Below are positions 44,648 to 55,300 of a stretch of DNA of 64,000 nt, piece by piece (positions within the stretch are counted from its first letter, which is position 1; each line of letters opens with the position of its first letter). The notes beneath the pieces were generated by a model. It did no database searches. It was not told where the DNA came from and saw nothing but the letters and a program-made list of their open reading frames with translations. Origin of the DNA: Lepidurus packardi (taxonomy: Eukaryota > Arthropoda > Branchiopoda > Notostraca > Triopsidae); contig JAKZAN010000006.1 of assembly GCA_023053545.1 (NCBI GenBank), positions 9,270,351-9,334,350 on the forward strand, given 5' to 3'. A program made the position numbers and the translations under genes.

Positions 44648-45557
44648 ATGTTAGCTTCACTTTTATGTTCGTCTTTCCAAAAGTACCCACTTCAAATGCT
44701 TAGCTGCCGTATTATTGCCACACGTATTCCAAACACGACCTTTCCTAGTCTTAATATAACCATGTTAAGGAAACTAGGTTCTTTTCCAAGTCAATTACGT
44801 TCAGCTAAAGTTAGGCTATTTGGTACCACCGCTTCTCTGTCGTGGAAAGCGGATACCGGTACTGCCAAAGATGTGTTGCTCTTCCGCTACGAAAACCTAC
44901 GATTTTTTCGAATGTTAGGCTTCTTTGGTGTTTCACAGTTCATATTTTGGGTGTACTTGACGGACTTTGCCCTCAAATACATCCAAGACGAACCTAAAGA
45001 CAAAGCGGATCCCCAATCGTCAACTCGCGACACTAATGCGACCCTCTCTTCGACTCAGTTAGGAGGAGTGAACATATATAAAACCGGCTTAGTTACTTTA
45101 TTTGCTTCCATCGGTAATATTTCAAACTGTGCTTAATGGCATGGATTTATACTTACGGCATGACCATGAGTGTAATCCACCCTTTTTTGGGTGACTATAG
45201 GTTCGTTAATTCTGTTCTGCTCAGCGCTATACGCTTTACGCGCCATCCGGTACTTGGTGTTACGAAAAGGTGGCCAAGCAGTCACCATCGTCACTTATGC
45301 TCCATTTGGGAAATCTCGTTACATCGACGTTCCTTTAGCAGATGTAGGCATTTATTATATGGAAAATTATGCAAGTTATGCCAGCTTTTAATCCCTTAAA
45401 CACTTAGATCAGCGCCAAGCAAAGCCGTCAAGCTGCCAAAGTACATTTACCCCTGAAAATCCGCAACTACACAGGCCATTTCATTATCGATATGCGAGGG
45501 GAGTTTTTAAACGGACCTCTATTTGACGCCACTGCTGGATTAAAGCGATTTACCTAA
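44648..45557 (+). CDS. TMEM223: Transmembrane protein 223, mitochondrial
   Basis: Three exons: 44648-45113, 45201-45343, 45408-45557, giving 252 aa (human 202). The family is an inner-mitochondrial membrane protein linked to complex IV assembly and COX1 translation. A mitochondrial-type N-terminus is followed by DVLLFRYENLRFFRMLGFFG, a first membrane segment (SQFIFWVYLTDFAL), a second segment (GSLILFCSALYALRAI), then RKGGQAVTIVTYAPFG and the C-terminal HLPLKIRNYTGHFIIDMRGE. The 64-bp intron 2 (45344-45407) is recognised because splicing restores DISAKQS to the frame. The first ATG is chosen; two later in-frame Met codons are possible. Confidence 0.88.
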
Positions 45558-46154
45558 CTTAAGCTCCTTCGGAAGGCTTGAACCAATGCCCGAAGTTTCA
45601 GTTGCATAAACGAGTCTTAAAAATGTAAATGTATCGTGCATCTTTTCTTGACGTAAATGCCCATGGGGATTAAAAAGCAATGTAGAAAACTCACCCCTCA
45701 ATATAATAATTTTACCCTTTTTCTGTTACGGATAGAAACGCGAAAACGAGTAAGTGTCTGTCTCCTTCCAAGCGTTTTCGGTTTCGATAAGTTAATGCAA
45801 ATGAGGATATAAGTCACAATCGATCGTAATGGATCCATAAATCGAGGATGACGTGTGTATTGAACACAGTGTAAGGGGGTTTAACACTAGGGTTGACCCT
45901 CGGGTGTCACAACCGAAGGGGGTGACGAACGAGTACGAACAGTACATGGTTGGACCTCATCCCTGGAGAGATAAGGAAGGAACACGTGTTACTTCCCTTG
46001 TCCACTTGGTTGTCCGTAATTCCGCTGGTGTATAACGACCAAGGGGATTAATGAGCTGAAACTAAATAGCGCCTTATTGTTCTGTTATTCGTTAGCCTCG
46101 CATTATATAGGTAGTTAGCCTTATAATAGAACTGGACAAGGGTATAACGAGGGT
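45558..46154. other. Unassigned intergenic sequence
   Basis: This lies between TMEM223 and the bHLH gene. A moderately GC-rich stretch (about 45870-46040) contains short inverted motifs such as GGGTTGACCCTCGGGTGTC but no gene or tRNA that I can support. Confidence 0.35.
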
Positions 46155-48420
46155 TTAAACGTCCAGGACGTGATTGAGGTAATTAATGTAACAGATAGCT
46201 AGTTTGAGTATCTCAATCTTAGAGAGTTTCTTGTCAGGAGGCAGCGTTGGCAACAATCTTCGTAGCTCTCCGAAAGCGGAGTTGAAGGCTTCAACGCGTA
46301 TTCTTTCTCTAGTTGCATGAGCTGAGCGGTATTTGGGTGTGGCTCGTCGTCGTCGGCGTCGTTCTTCCCTTGACAGTACTTCTTTGCCGTCAGCTCCTCT
46401 GCAATACAAAAAAGTTGGAATTATTTAAGTTAGCTTACAACTTTGAACTTGCGTGTACAGATATGGAAGCAAAGTATTTAGTGAATGAAATGAGTAGATT
46501 TGAAATGAGTAACACGGCTGTGGGCGTTATTCGTATCGCCCAACTTAACCCCCCCTCAAGAATTGTTAACAAGTCATTTGGATAAACTTAGAGTTTACTT
46601 AAGAATTAGATTATAGATAAAATTTATTCGATTCTAAGTGGATTTGTATGAATTTACGCTGCATCTTAAGTAATTAGGGAATCATACATTATGTGAAACT
46701 AGATTAATCTTATGTGATTTAAGTGAATGTAAAATGTTATGTAAAATCAAATGAACAATAAATAGACTGGCAGAAGCCTGTTGCCTACGCCGGTTATTAT
46801 TATAAAAAAAGAGAATCGTAAAACTAATTTTTGATTAGTTAAGTAAGAATATTAAGGGATTTTAACTAAATTTTAGATAATCTTACGTAAATTTAAATTA
46901 ATTTAAACGGATTTTATATGTAATCTCTTACACAAGTTTAACTAATACGGTTAATATGCCTCGCTTATTGTGATCACTGGTTATTAGAATCAGCCGCTGT
47001 ATGGAATCAGATTGAAAGGACCGATTCAAAATGATAAATTCCAAACATTTTAATGGGTCATTAAAATCAGACTTTCGGATATTATAATCAATTTTAAAAG
47101 AATCTTCACATGCCTGTACAGTAACAAAACTTCAGTATATTGCTACATGGACTGTCTTTGACCAACTCTGTCATTTCCAGTCTACAACTACAGTTAGGGG
47201 GAAATCCCTTCTAAACTCACCCAGTCAGTTAAATGAATGGAATGGTTATTCAATTGAATGACCAGTTCCTTTAATTGATTGAGAAAATTAGATGGGGTAT
47301 GGTGTTCAGAACCCTACCTTAGCGTAGGACTAGGCTTTAAAGGCGCAGTGTTAGTTGTATTTTTGACGTGTGGTTTGTATAAAAATGGCGACGAATAAGA
47401 AAAGAGTTGATTTAAATGTAAAAGAGAAGTAGCGGCTCATTGAAGCTTATGACAAGTTACTTTTAAAAGATTTGACACGTAAGTTAGGAATTCCTCGATC
47501 ATCTCTATCAAAATTGTTGAAAAATCGTTGTGAAATAAACACTACTGGATGTAGTGAATGTAGAAAAAGGAAACCTGTGCGAAACTATAAAAATCTAGAC
47601 GGTGCATTGCTTCTTTGTTTTAAACAAGCCAGTTCGTTTCACGCGCCGATTAATCAAGTAGTTTCGCTTAACTCAAGAGCTTGTACAACGCTATCTAGCC
47701 AAATTATTAATCACACTAGCCATTTAGAAGTTTAGTGTTTATTATTCGTTTTGTGTTTTTGCTCCATTCTCAAAGAAGGCCGGGAAAACGCTACAAGCCC
47801 GGAGGGTCTTATGACAATATGAGTAATATTTTGAACGGGAAAGTACTGTCCCGTCAGAGAAATCAAACGAAGGAAAGAAAGACCAAAACGGGTTATTCGT
47901 TTGGTTACTGTTTTATACTAATTACTGCGTTTTTATCGTCCATTATTGAGAAAAGAAGCCGAGCCGTGGCTCACAGTTTGCCAACCACTGAACTAGTCGA
48001 TAGTTAGCTAAAAATAAATTATTTTAACTAACTAGTCCAACTAATTTCCACCAGGAGAACTTAACTTTCGAGTGAACCAGAAGAAAGTACTTTAACTAGT
48101 TAGTTAAATAGAACCTAGTTAGCTAGTGCCCGTTACTTGTAGAGGAATTCTACATTTTGTATAATTTTCAGTTAATCGAAAATTAATTTTGATTATTTTT
48201 TGATGAAGTGAATTAAATTTTATATGCATACTTCGGTAAATAGGTGATCACTTAAATTTTCAATATACACTTACCTTTTACGGGGTTTATTTTCAGAGCA
48301 AGTTGAGGGAATAGGTGTGGTGGAGTCAATAGGCGCGAATCCGAAATCCAGGAAATCTTGACGACCGTATTGCTGCAATTCTTGTTGTTGAAGGAATCCT
48401 TCGTAGAGTTGTGTACCCAT
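46155..48420 (-). CDS. NHLH1: Helix-loop-helix factor NHLH/HEN1
   Basis: Two minus-strand exons, 48275-48420 and 46155-46398, joined in phase across a 1876-bp intron, giving 129 aa. The C-terminal bHLH reads [20 protein letters not shown], then [40 protein letters not shown] and [11 protein letters not shown]. This is the NHLH1/NHLH2 signature (Drosophila HLH4C), with the protein ending right after the helix as in the family. The first exon is Gln-rich ([12 protein letters not shown]). The family works as neuronal-lineage transcription factors binding E-boxes. The intron holds a dead pogo/Tigger fragment and other AT-rich repeats. Confidence 0.92.
47385..47560 (+). pseudogene. Pogo/Tigger-type transposase N-terminal relic
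   Basis: The frame starting [15 protein letters not shown] meets an in-frame TAG, then continues [20 protein letters not shown] and [15 protein letters not shown]. This resembles the Psq/CENP-B-type helix-turn-helix that opens pogo-family transposases. The downstream DNA-binding and DDE parts are not seen. It is an old fragment in the NHLH intron, antisense to that gene. Confidence 0.55.
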
Positions 48421-49110
48421 TGCTGAATTATTTCTAAGCGATATCTAGTTAGCCTTGATTGGGTAGGAGCGGTCGCAGATGGTGCAGGCAACTCGCTAGA
48501 GACTCATTCGTCTTGCGATTGCCTCCGATCCGGCTCCCCCCACCCCATCAACGTACGAAAAGAGGCTGATAATATTATACTTGCCACTTGCGATATTATG
48601 CCACTTTTTGTGCACAAATAACTAACAAATACAATGTGTTACGACAACGTTACAAAGTAGTTTGATTCTTGAACACCTTAGTTATTTTCCTAGAGCAGGA
48701 CTGTTTGATAAGGCGTGAAATCCCGGGTCTTTTACACCAGAATCCTTCCGCCTGCTCATGAGAATCTCCGTCCCATATATAGTTCAGACAAGGAAAGCAA
48801 AAATCCAGGAGGCACGCCCCTTTTTTCAGCTCCACATAATGTACGCATCGGCGCAGAGCCTAGCATTGTGAACTAGACATTGCATTGGTCGACTGACTGA
48901 GTTTGTGTATTGTAAAATTTTAGAAAGGAAATTTGGAGTGCGTGAAAAACTTTTTCCCTAACTTGTTTTTAGTTTATAAACATTGCCGAATTGCTTCCAG
49001 GTTCTCGAGAATCAATGGGAAAGGGAAGAGATTAGAGAAAGAAAAATTACGAGTGCTCCCTAATTGTTACTACAGGAGAAAAAACATGATAAAAATTAAG
49101 CGTTGGACAG
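48421..49110. other. Intergenic: NHLH promoter side and Flattop 3' side
   Basis: No gene is seen. A C-rich run (CTCCCCCCACCCC, about 48534-48546) lies about 115 bp upstream of the NHLH start. Confidence 0.35.
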
Positions 49111-52100
49111 TTATTTCCATATTTTGCAAGTTTTTTGGTTTAAGAGGGCAGTGATAGACTTCTTGTTCTTACGAGGGCGGAACGCAATGTCGTAAGTGGA
49201 CTCGAGACGGTGAATGTCAGGGAATTCTTGGCCTCTTGAGCCTGGCCAAACAGCGAATGGAGGAGTCAAAGTGTTTTTGATGTGCCTAGCTTGCGTATTG
49301 AGAATATGCATTCGAGGAATTTTGTAGGTTTTACGCCGATCAGCTATTAACTGTGGTTCAGTAAGACGCATTTCTTGAGCTCTACCCGCCTTGAAAGCCG
49401 GGCCAACATGTTGGGAAGAACAGAGAGGAGCATGGTTTACAAGATGAGGAGGTATTGCTATATTAGGCATGGTTGTACTCATGCAGGCTGCTGACCAATC
49501 GCAAGCTAAACACGGTCTGGACCTGGATTGCTTGGATTGCTTGTTACACTTCGGTATTGCTTGTACTGTGTCTTGCAATTGCAAGTCTTCTTGACTGCCC
49601 ATTCCAGAATCTGGTTCAGTTTTCTCAGCTTTCCAATTGACAGTTGCCGTTGGTCTTTCCGTTAGGTCGTCTGATACATCTTGTGCGGGGTACTCGGTCA
49701 AAACTTTATTTTTACGGCTTCGCATAATTTCTTCGTCGAGTTCTTCTTGAATTACTGGACAGTTCTTGCGAGATAGAAAGCTCGGAGAGCGTTTCTGCAA
49801 AGGGTACTCAGGTAAATAGGGGAAGTTGGGAGCAGTGTGCTCCGGTAATGATTTGAGAACAAAATGGTCGTGCTTTGTTGCTGAATTTCCTTTATGAGCA
49901 TTACGAGGTGTCTTTAGTTTAGTTTCTTCTTCGTCGCTACTACCTTCTTGGTATCCGGATTCTGAATCGGAATCCTTGTTGTCATGCTGGGGAGTACCCG
50001 AGCGCTGGGTGGTTATTGGATCAGCAGGAACCGTCTTTTGAATATACTCAAAAGCGACCTGCTCGTGGATCGGTTGGTTCGAACGTGAATAGTTCTTGCT
50101 TCTCTGAGTACTTTGCAAGGAAAGTGGCTGAGAGCTAACTTGTTCTACAATGGAATACCTTACAGTCGGCTTAGTATCCGCTAAAACTGGAGAACGGAGG
50201 GTACTGCTTTCCACTCGTTGAGTCATGTTGATCGGAGTTTCCGATTTATAACACAAATCCAGGTTGAGTCGTGGCGTCTCGTTCAATTTTGATTCGGTTA
50301 GTAGCGATTTTGGAACGTAATTATTTTTCCGAGTTTTTATAGCAGGTTTGTAGTTAGTTTTAGTCCCGTAATCCGAGAACACAATACTGGATTGATACAA
50401 GTGAGCATTTTTCTTCCCTTTTGACGGGTCCGGAACGTTTTCCTTACTTGAGGGAATCTCCCATTGGATTGCAAGCTCCATATTGTGACTTGATTCGTAA
50501 CTTTGACTACCCAACACTACCTCTGATGTGGCAGTGATGGGTTTAAACGCTTTGGGCTTCCATACGCGTCGTTTGGTACAAGCAGTGGGGCCTTTGGCTT
50601 TGGTGGAGTTTAAGGCAACTAACCGTGGCTGCGGTATTGTCACCGGATTATTGCCGAACAGCCTGCGGTCTTCGTCAACGTCAGGCAAAGGACGGTGCAT
50701 TTTTTGGCGTTGGGCTAGGATAATGGCAGCTTTGCGTGGAGTCGGAGGTAAATCCCGAGGCCAAACCAAAGGAGCGACGACTTGTTCTTCACTTGGATAT
50801 TCTTCGAAACTCGGGGCAAGTTCGCTATCGGCTGTTGTTCTATCATGCATGAAGTTCTGGAGCCGCATTGTTGGTTTGAAATCATCTTCTTTTTCGGAAG
50901 GTTCAATTTTTACGTGACGCTTTTTCAGCGATCTTGTGGAATGTAAAGCTGAGCCAGTTATTACCAAAGGAGCCGTCTTTTTCTGAGGAGCACTCTATAA
51001 AACCAATAATATCTTATTGCCTTGTAGATTACATTGTATTACGTGACATTGTTGGCAGCCGTATAGCTTAGCTTGTTACACCCAAGTTACCACGAGGGAG
51101 GCGGGCAGTGCTTTTCATGGGGTGGAGAACGCGCATTGCCTCTGCGCATAAAACGGCAAGCAGGGTAACTTTATAAGCACGTACTCAATTTCCACGTAAT
51201 TTTCCTTATGGTATATAATAAAAAAAACGTTTGGGCAAATAGTTTTCAATTTTCAATTTTGCCTTTTTTGGCGTAAGTGATGAATTATTTGGCGTTTTTT
51301 AAAGTAATGAAGGTAAAACTAAAAAGACGGCAATTCCATCCATATTAGTATTATCTAAATTACTGTCATGATGTTTAGTGCACTTTTTTAAGTAAGGCTG
51401 CTTACCCGATTGCATTCCCCAAACTATGGTCCAAAGAAAGCTAAGCTATACCGAAGCCTTATAATATGCATCTGTACTACATATATTGTAAAACCTTCTG
51501 ACAGTTTTAACACACATTGTGAATTTGCCCAATTTAATTAAGCGGGTTATGTAAGTATGTGCTATCCGGTACCTTTCGCACCAAAAGCGACTTTGTAATC
51601 TACAGTAATAGTTGTAACATTTATAATATAGGAACATAATTTTAAGGTGATTTTACAGCCGGAAATTTTGTAAAGAATTTAATACAATATTGTGAACTGC
51701 GTTATACCATTACGAAATGTAAAACAATGTGTAAAAAAAAAATCTAGCAATGGATACCCTAGAGATCGCTTATCCAATTATATTTTCTTGGCTTTTGCTG
51801 GTCAGCGGGTTCAAACTTCTACTTCGTTCACTTCGTTCACTTCTTTCGCGTCCAAACCAATCCGAACTCCTAAAACGTTTTCAGACTAGGTAAATGGTTC
51901 TTCGCTTTACAGTAAAATGCGTGAAAGTGTAAGAGACTTTTTTGGCTTAATCTGAACATGATTTGGGATACGAAAGAAGGGAATGAAAGAGAAGTTTAAA
52001 TCTGCTGGCCAGTAAAAGTCAAGAAAAAATAATTGGATAAGCGATCTCCAGGGTATCCATTTGGGTAGTTTTTTCTGGACACCATAGTACATTTATTGTG

Positions 52101-52727
52101 AAATTTCATATCTTTTTATATTGTACTAATGTATAATGGTCCGTTAAGGCGTTTAAACGTGCTCGAAGTTTAAATGTGCTTGAGACCGTTAATATTAGTG
52201 CGGTTACGTTACCTGACCAATCCGATTTTTTCCTGGTCGGATTTTCTGACTTGGGCAAGGATCGATAGCCAAGTTAGCCATGTTACTAGTCACTTGACGG
52301 GTCTCCGAGGCTTGCGGATCTGTCTTGGAAGATTGGAGTAGGTGGCCATGTTCATCAGAAATGGGAATTGTTTTGCCTTGACGAATACATGGTTTTTTCG
52401 ATTTGCTATGTTTGAAGACCTCCCAATTCCCCAAACGATTTGGATGATACGCCTTCTCAAACTATTAGCGTAAACGAGAAAAGATATAGAAAGAAATAGT
52501 ACGCAGAAGTTCAATTTAGCGTAACGTCCGCGGGCCCCATCTGCGTTTCTCTGCAGCGGTACATTGCCTTGCCTTAACAACCACCAGCCTCCACCTGTGA
52601 CTCTCACTTAAGTACCACAGACTCGCAATAAAAATAAAATAAGAAAATCGAACAATAGTTTCGAAAAAGGAAATTTGTTTGAAGCAACAGTCACTCTTAC
52701 CTGATTGGCACTGAAATGAAGAGACAT
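49111..52727 (-). CDS. CFAP126: Flattop (CFAP126) homologue with a very long C-terminal exon
   Basis: Three minus-strand exons: 52701-52727, 52213-52461, 49111-50994, all phase 0, giving ~719 aa. The N-terminus MSLHFSANQ|FEKAYHPNRLGNWEVFK matches the Flattop signature (SANQYEKAF...LxNW), and GKTIPISDEHGHLLQSSK matches the following conserved block. Flattop is a ciliary/basal-body protein and microtubule inner protein of motile axonemes. Vertebrate Flattop is about 180 aa. Here a single 1884-bp exon adds ~600 mostly disordered residues (Lys, Ser, Pro, Glu rich), with one Cys-containing patch (PCLACDWSAACMSTTMP) and a basic end. The first exon codes only nine residues. The 1218-bp intron 2 holds two MITEs. 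Confidence 0.8.
51054..51460. mobile_element. MITE family 2, best-preserved copy
   Basis: The left end GGCAGCCGTATAGCTTAGCTT (first 20 bp considered) is mirrored by AAAGCTAAGCTATACCGAAG and CCTT at 51460. The sub-terminal block (51115-51215: TCTGCGCATAAAACGGCAAG, ACTTTATAAGCACGTACTC) is shared with the copies near 100, 11.8 kb and 35.4 kb. It has no ORF. It lies in Flattop intron 2. Confidence 0.6.
51665..52110. mobile_element. Second MITE in Flattop intron 2 (foldback)
   Basis: GGATACCCTAGAGATCGCTT and ATCCAATTATATTTTCTTGG (about 51751-51792) reappear as the reverse complement at about 52020-52065, and the GCTGGTCAGCGGGTT segment also pairs. Outer ends near ATTGTGAACT and TTATTGTGAAATT are approximate. 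A short run of TTCGTTCACTTC repeats lies at 51825-51847. Confidence 0.5.
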
Positions 52728-53196
52728 TCCTCACTTTCTATAAAAGAAATACAACCTTTCCGAATAAAATAAAAGCTACGTTAACACTCCACACACATTA
52801 CTACCAATCCTACCAAGCACCGTTGTTTGGAGTAAGAGACCTTACTTTACTTGTGCGAGTCACATTGCGCACATTTTTGTCAACGGCCTACTTTACGGAA
52901 AGTAGTTAAACATTCTGAAAGGTAACCCGTGGAAATACTTTAACGAGACCCCAATCAACGTATCCAAGGAAACCACCGCTACCCTCCCTTTATATTGTTG
53001 CCTCCACCTTGGTTTCCAGCTTTGACCGTATAGAAAGATCACCGTTTGTTTGATCGATACGACTGAATAAAATTAGGCAAGAGACACGGAAATGTTGTTT
53101 TCTTTCGGATATAATTATATTCTTTCCCCATCTTCCCACCCTTATCGTTAAAAGACCAACACAAAATAAACTTTTTCCTCTTGGAAATATGTAGAA
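52728..53196. other. Intergenic: Flattop promoter side and UFC1 3' side
   Basis: No gene or clear repeat is seen in this 469-bp gap between two minus-strand genes. Confidence 0.4.
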
Positions 53197-53901
53197 TCAA
53201 GCATCAGCTTTCTCCTTGTAGTGGATGATGCCTTTCTGGATCAGATCAGGGATTTCCACGGCAAGCCAAGGTCCCAACTAGGGTAAAAATAAAGGAAGTG
53301 TAAGTAAACATAAGGTCAAAAGAGGCAAACTGTGACGTAAACTTACACCCAGGGCCATTGCATGAGCGATTCCAAATTTGGGTACATTCCGGGCCCATAA
53401 CGGCTTAAAATGATCGGTCAAGCAAATTTTGCCCCCTCTGTACATCTTTGCAGTCTTGCCATCCAACTCAGGCAGTGCAATTTCAGGAGCAGTTGTTGGA
53501 TATGTAACTGGTATCTTCGACAAAGACAACGAAAATTAAAAGTGGGTTTACTGTTAGTATTAGAAACTTACATCAAACTCTACGTCAAATTCATACTTTA
53601 AAAGGTCATGGACGTACCAACACTTGCCAAACCATCTAGTACCCTCTTTGTTGGACTCTAAACGAAACCAGTCGTTGTCTGCGTCCTTATTCTTCTTGAC
53701 ATACTGCGAAAGAAATAAGTATTGATCAAACAGTTGGTTGTGAACTTCGTCGACTCAAGTCAACAAGTTTTTACTTACTGTGATCAACGCTTGGTACTCT
53801 TCTTTAAGTCGCTGCACCCACACATCTTTCTCTCGTGGTCCTGCTTTCGTCTTCAGGAGAGGAATATTACTTAAAGTTTTACGGGTTGCTTCGTCTACCA
53901 T
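53197..53901 (-). CDS. UFC1: UFM1-conjugating enzyme
   Basis: Four minus-strand, phase-0 exons: 53779-53901, 53572-53703, 53347-53514, 53197-53277, giving 167 aa, the same length as human UFC1. It is the E2 of ufmylation, accepting UFM1 from UBA5 and passing it on with UFL1. Conserved blocks are [10 protein letters not shown]-like [58 protein letters not shown] and [20 protein letters not shown], containing the catalytic Cys (KICLTD). The C-terminus [20 protein letters not shown] also fits. It acts in the cytosol and at the ER. Confidence 0.97.
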
Positions 53902-54485
53902 AATTGTTTTTTAAAGAGAATATATACATATGGCTTAAAAAGGAATGTAACCACGGCTATGCCAAGACTTCTGTAGCGAACACGACGTGTGGATAGAAAG
54001 AGAGATGCGAAACGAGAAAAGTGATGAAACGGGAAATGATCCCTGCGAAACAGAGTGAGCGAAAACCCGGAAAACCTGGTCAAATGGAGAACTATAATTT
54101 GAGAGAAATTATACGCTAAATTTTCAAATAATGCGTGAAAAACACAAGAAAAAATAACATCCTAGTCTTAACCAAACCGAACTTAACCTAACCTGTCCTA
54201 AACAACTCTAACCTATAACTTAGTATTAGCTAATCAAATAAACAATAAATATAATCTAAATTTAGATTCATATATTAAATTATTTTAAATAATTTAAGAT
54301 AACAAATTCATTATTTAACATATTGCAACCTCAAATTGAGTTAAAACATTCCCATTTTTGCTCTGCTAGGAAAACGCGAAACGGCTGTTTGGAGTTCAAC
54401 GCCGTCAACCAATGAGAGCCGTATTGCGATCCACCTTAGGTTTCACCATTCCGCGTTTTCTACTCACCCCGAATATGAAAGCCCC
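53902..54485. promoter_or_regulatory. UFC1 5' flank up to the palindrome
   Basis: Non-coding AT-rich sequence with a short CTTAACCTAACCTGTCC-type TTAGG-like run near 54182. The palindromic transposon starts at 54486, about 585 bp from the UFC1 start. Confidence 0.4.
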
Positions 54486-55300
54486 TTAAGGCTCCCGTAT
54501 ACCTTAGCTTATTGATACTAAACTCTCACTGGATGGCGTTGGCGTCGGATTGTTTTTTTGGAAAGCCTTGCATATGACAGTGCAATAGCACAACAGCGCA
54601 ACTTTTGAACGGCGATTTGCTTCTGCACGGCCAAACGGCGCCAACCTTTGAAAGCTGCTTTTGCCTATATATGGGCTGTGTAACACAATGAGACAGACCA
54701 AATAAAACTTACACTACCTCATTATTTCAATTGCCACGTTTCAGCTTACTAAATAAATAAAGCTATAACTCCATAGCTCTAATTTACTTTATCAAAGTAA
54801 GTCATATATAGCAAAAAGTAAGCAGAACAATACAAAAAGACGATTGGTCTTGCTGAAACAATCAAAGGTGTCATATAACTGACAACCTAAAGCAGCATAT
54901 AAGTTATACATAGTTCTTTTTACTAGCTAATAGACATATAACTGATGTTGAGGTTTGACACATTGAGAATTCCTCAGGTTTGTTATCGCAAATGAACAGA
55001 GTTTGTACCGAAAATTAAAATTACTTCAAACTACAAGTTTCTTGCCACATTTTCCCCAACAGTTCAGTACACTTGCTTTTCCGCAATCGTTTTTCAACGG
55101 AAAAATGTTGCAGTTTCACAACATACGACCTCACATTTTACAAACTGAGCAGAGAATCCGTCACAGAGGACAAAACACATTTCATGTTCGAATCCAGCTT
55201 TGTATCTTTATTTCCAAGTTGGACAGCAAAGTACTCGCAACGTTACTTTTGTTCACGGAAAGAGTATTCTTATATCGTATTTTAGCGTGACTTTGTTCTA

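Noticed and set aside
45870-46040. Possible tRNA-derived SINE or tRNA gene
   Set aside because: No A-box and B-box pair at tRNA spacing and no cloverleaf could be drawn.
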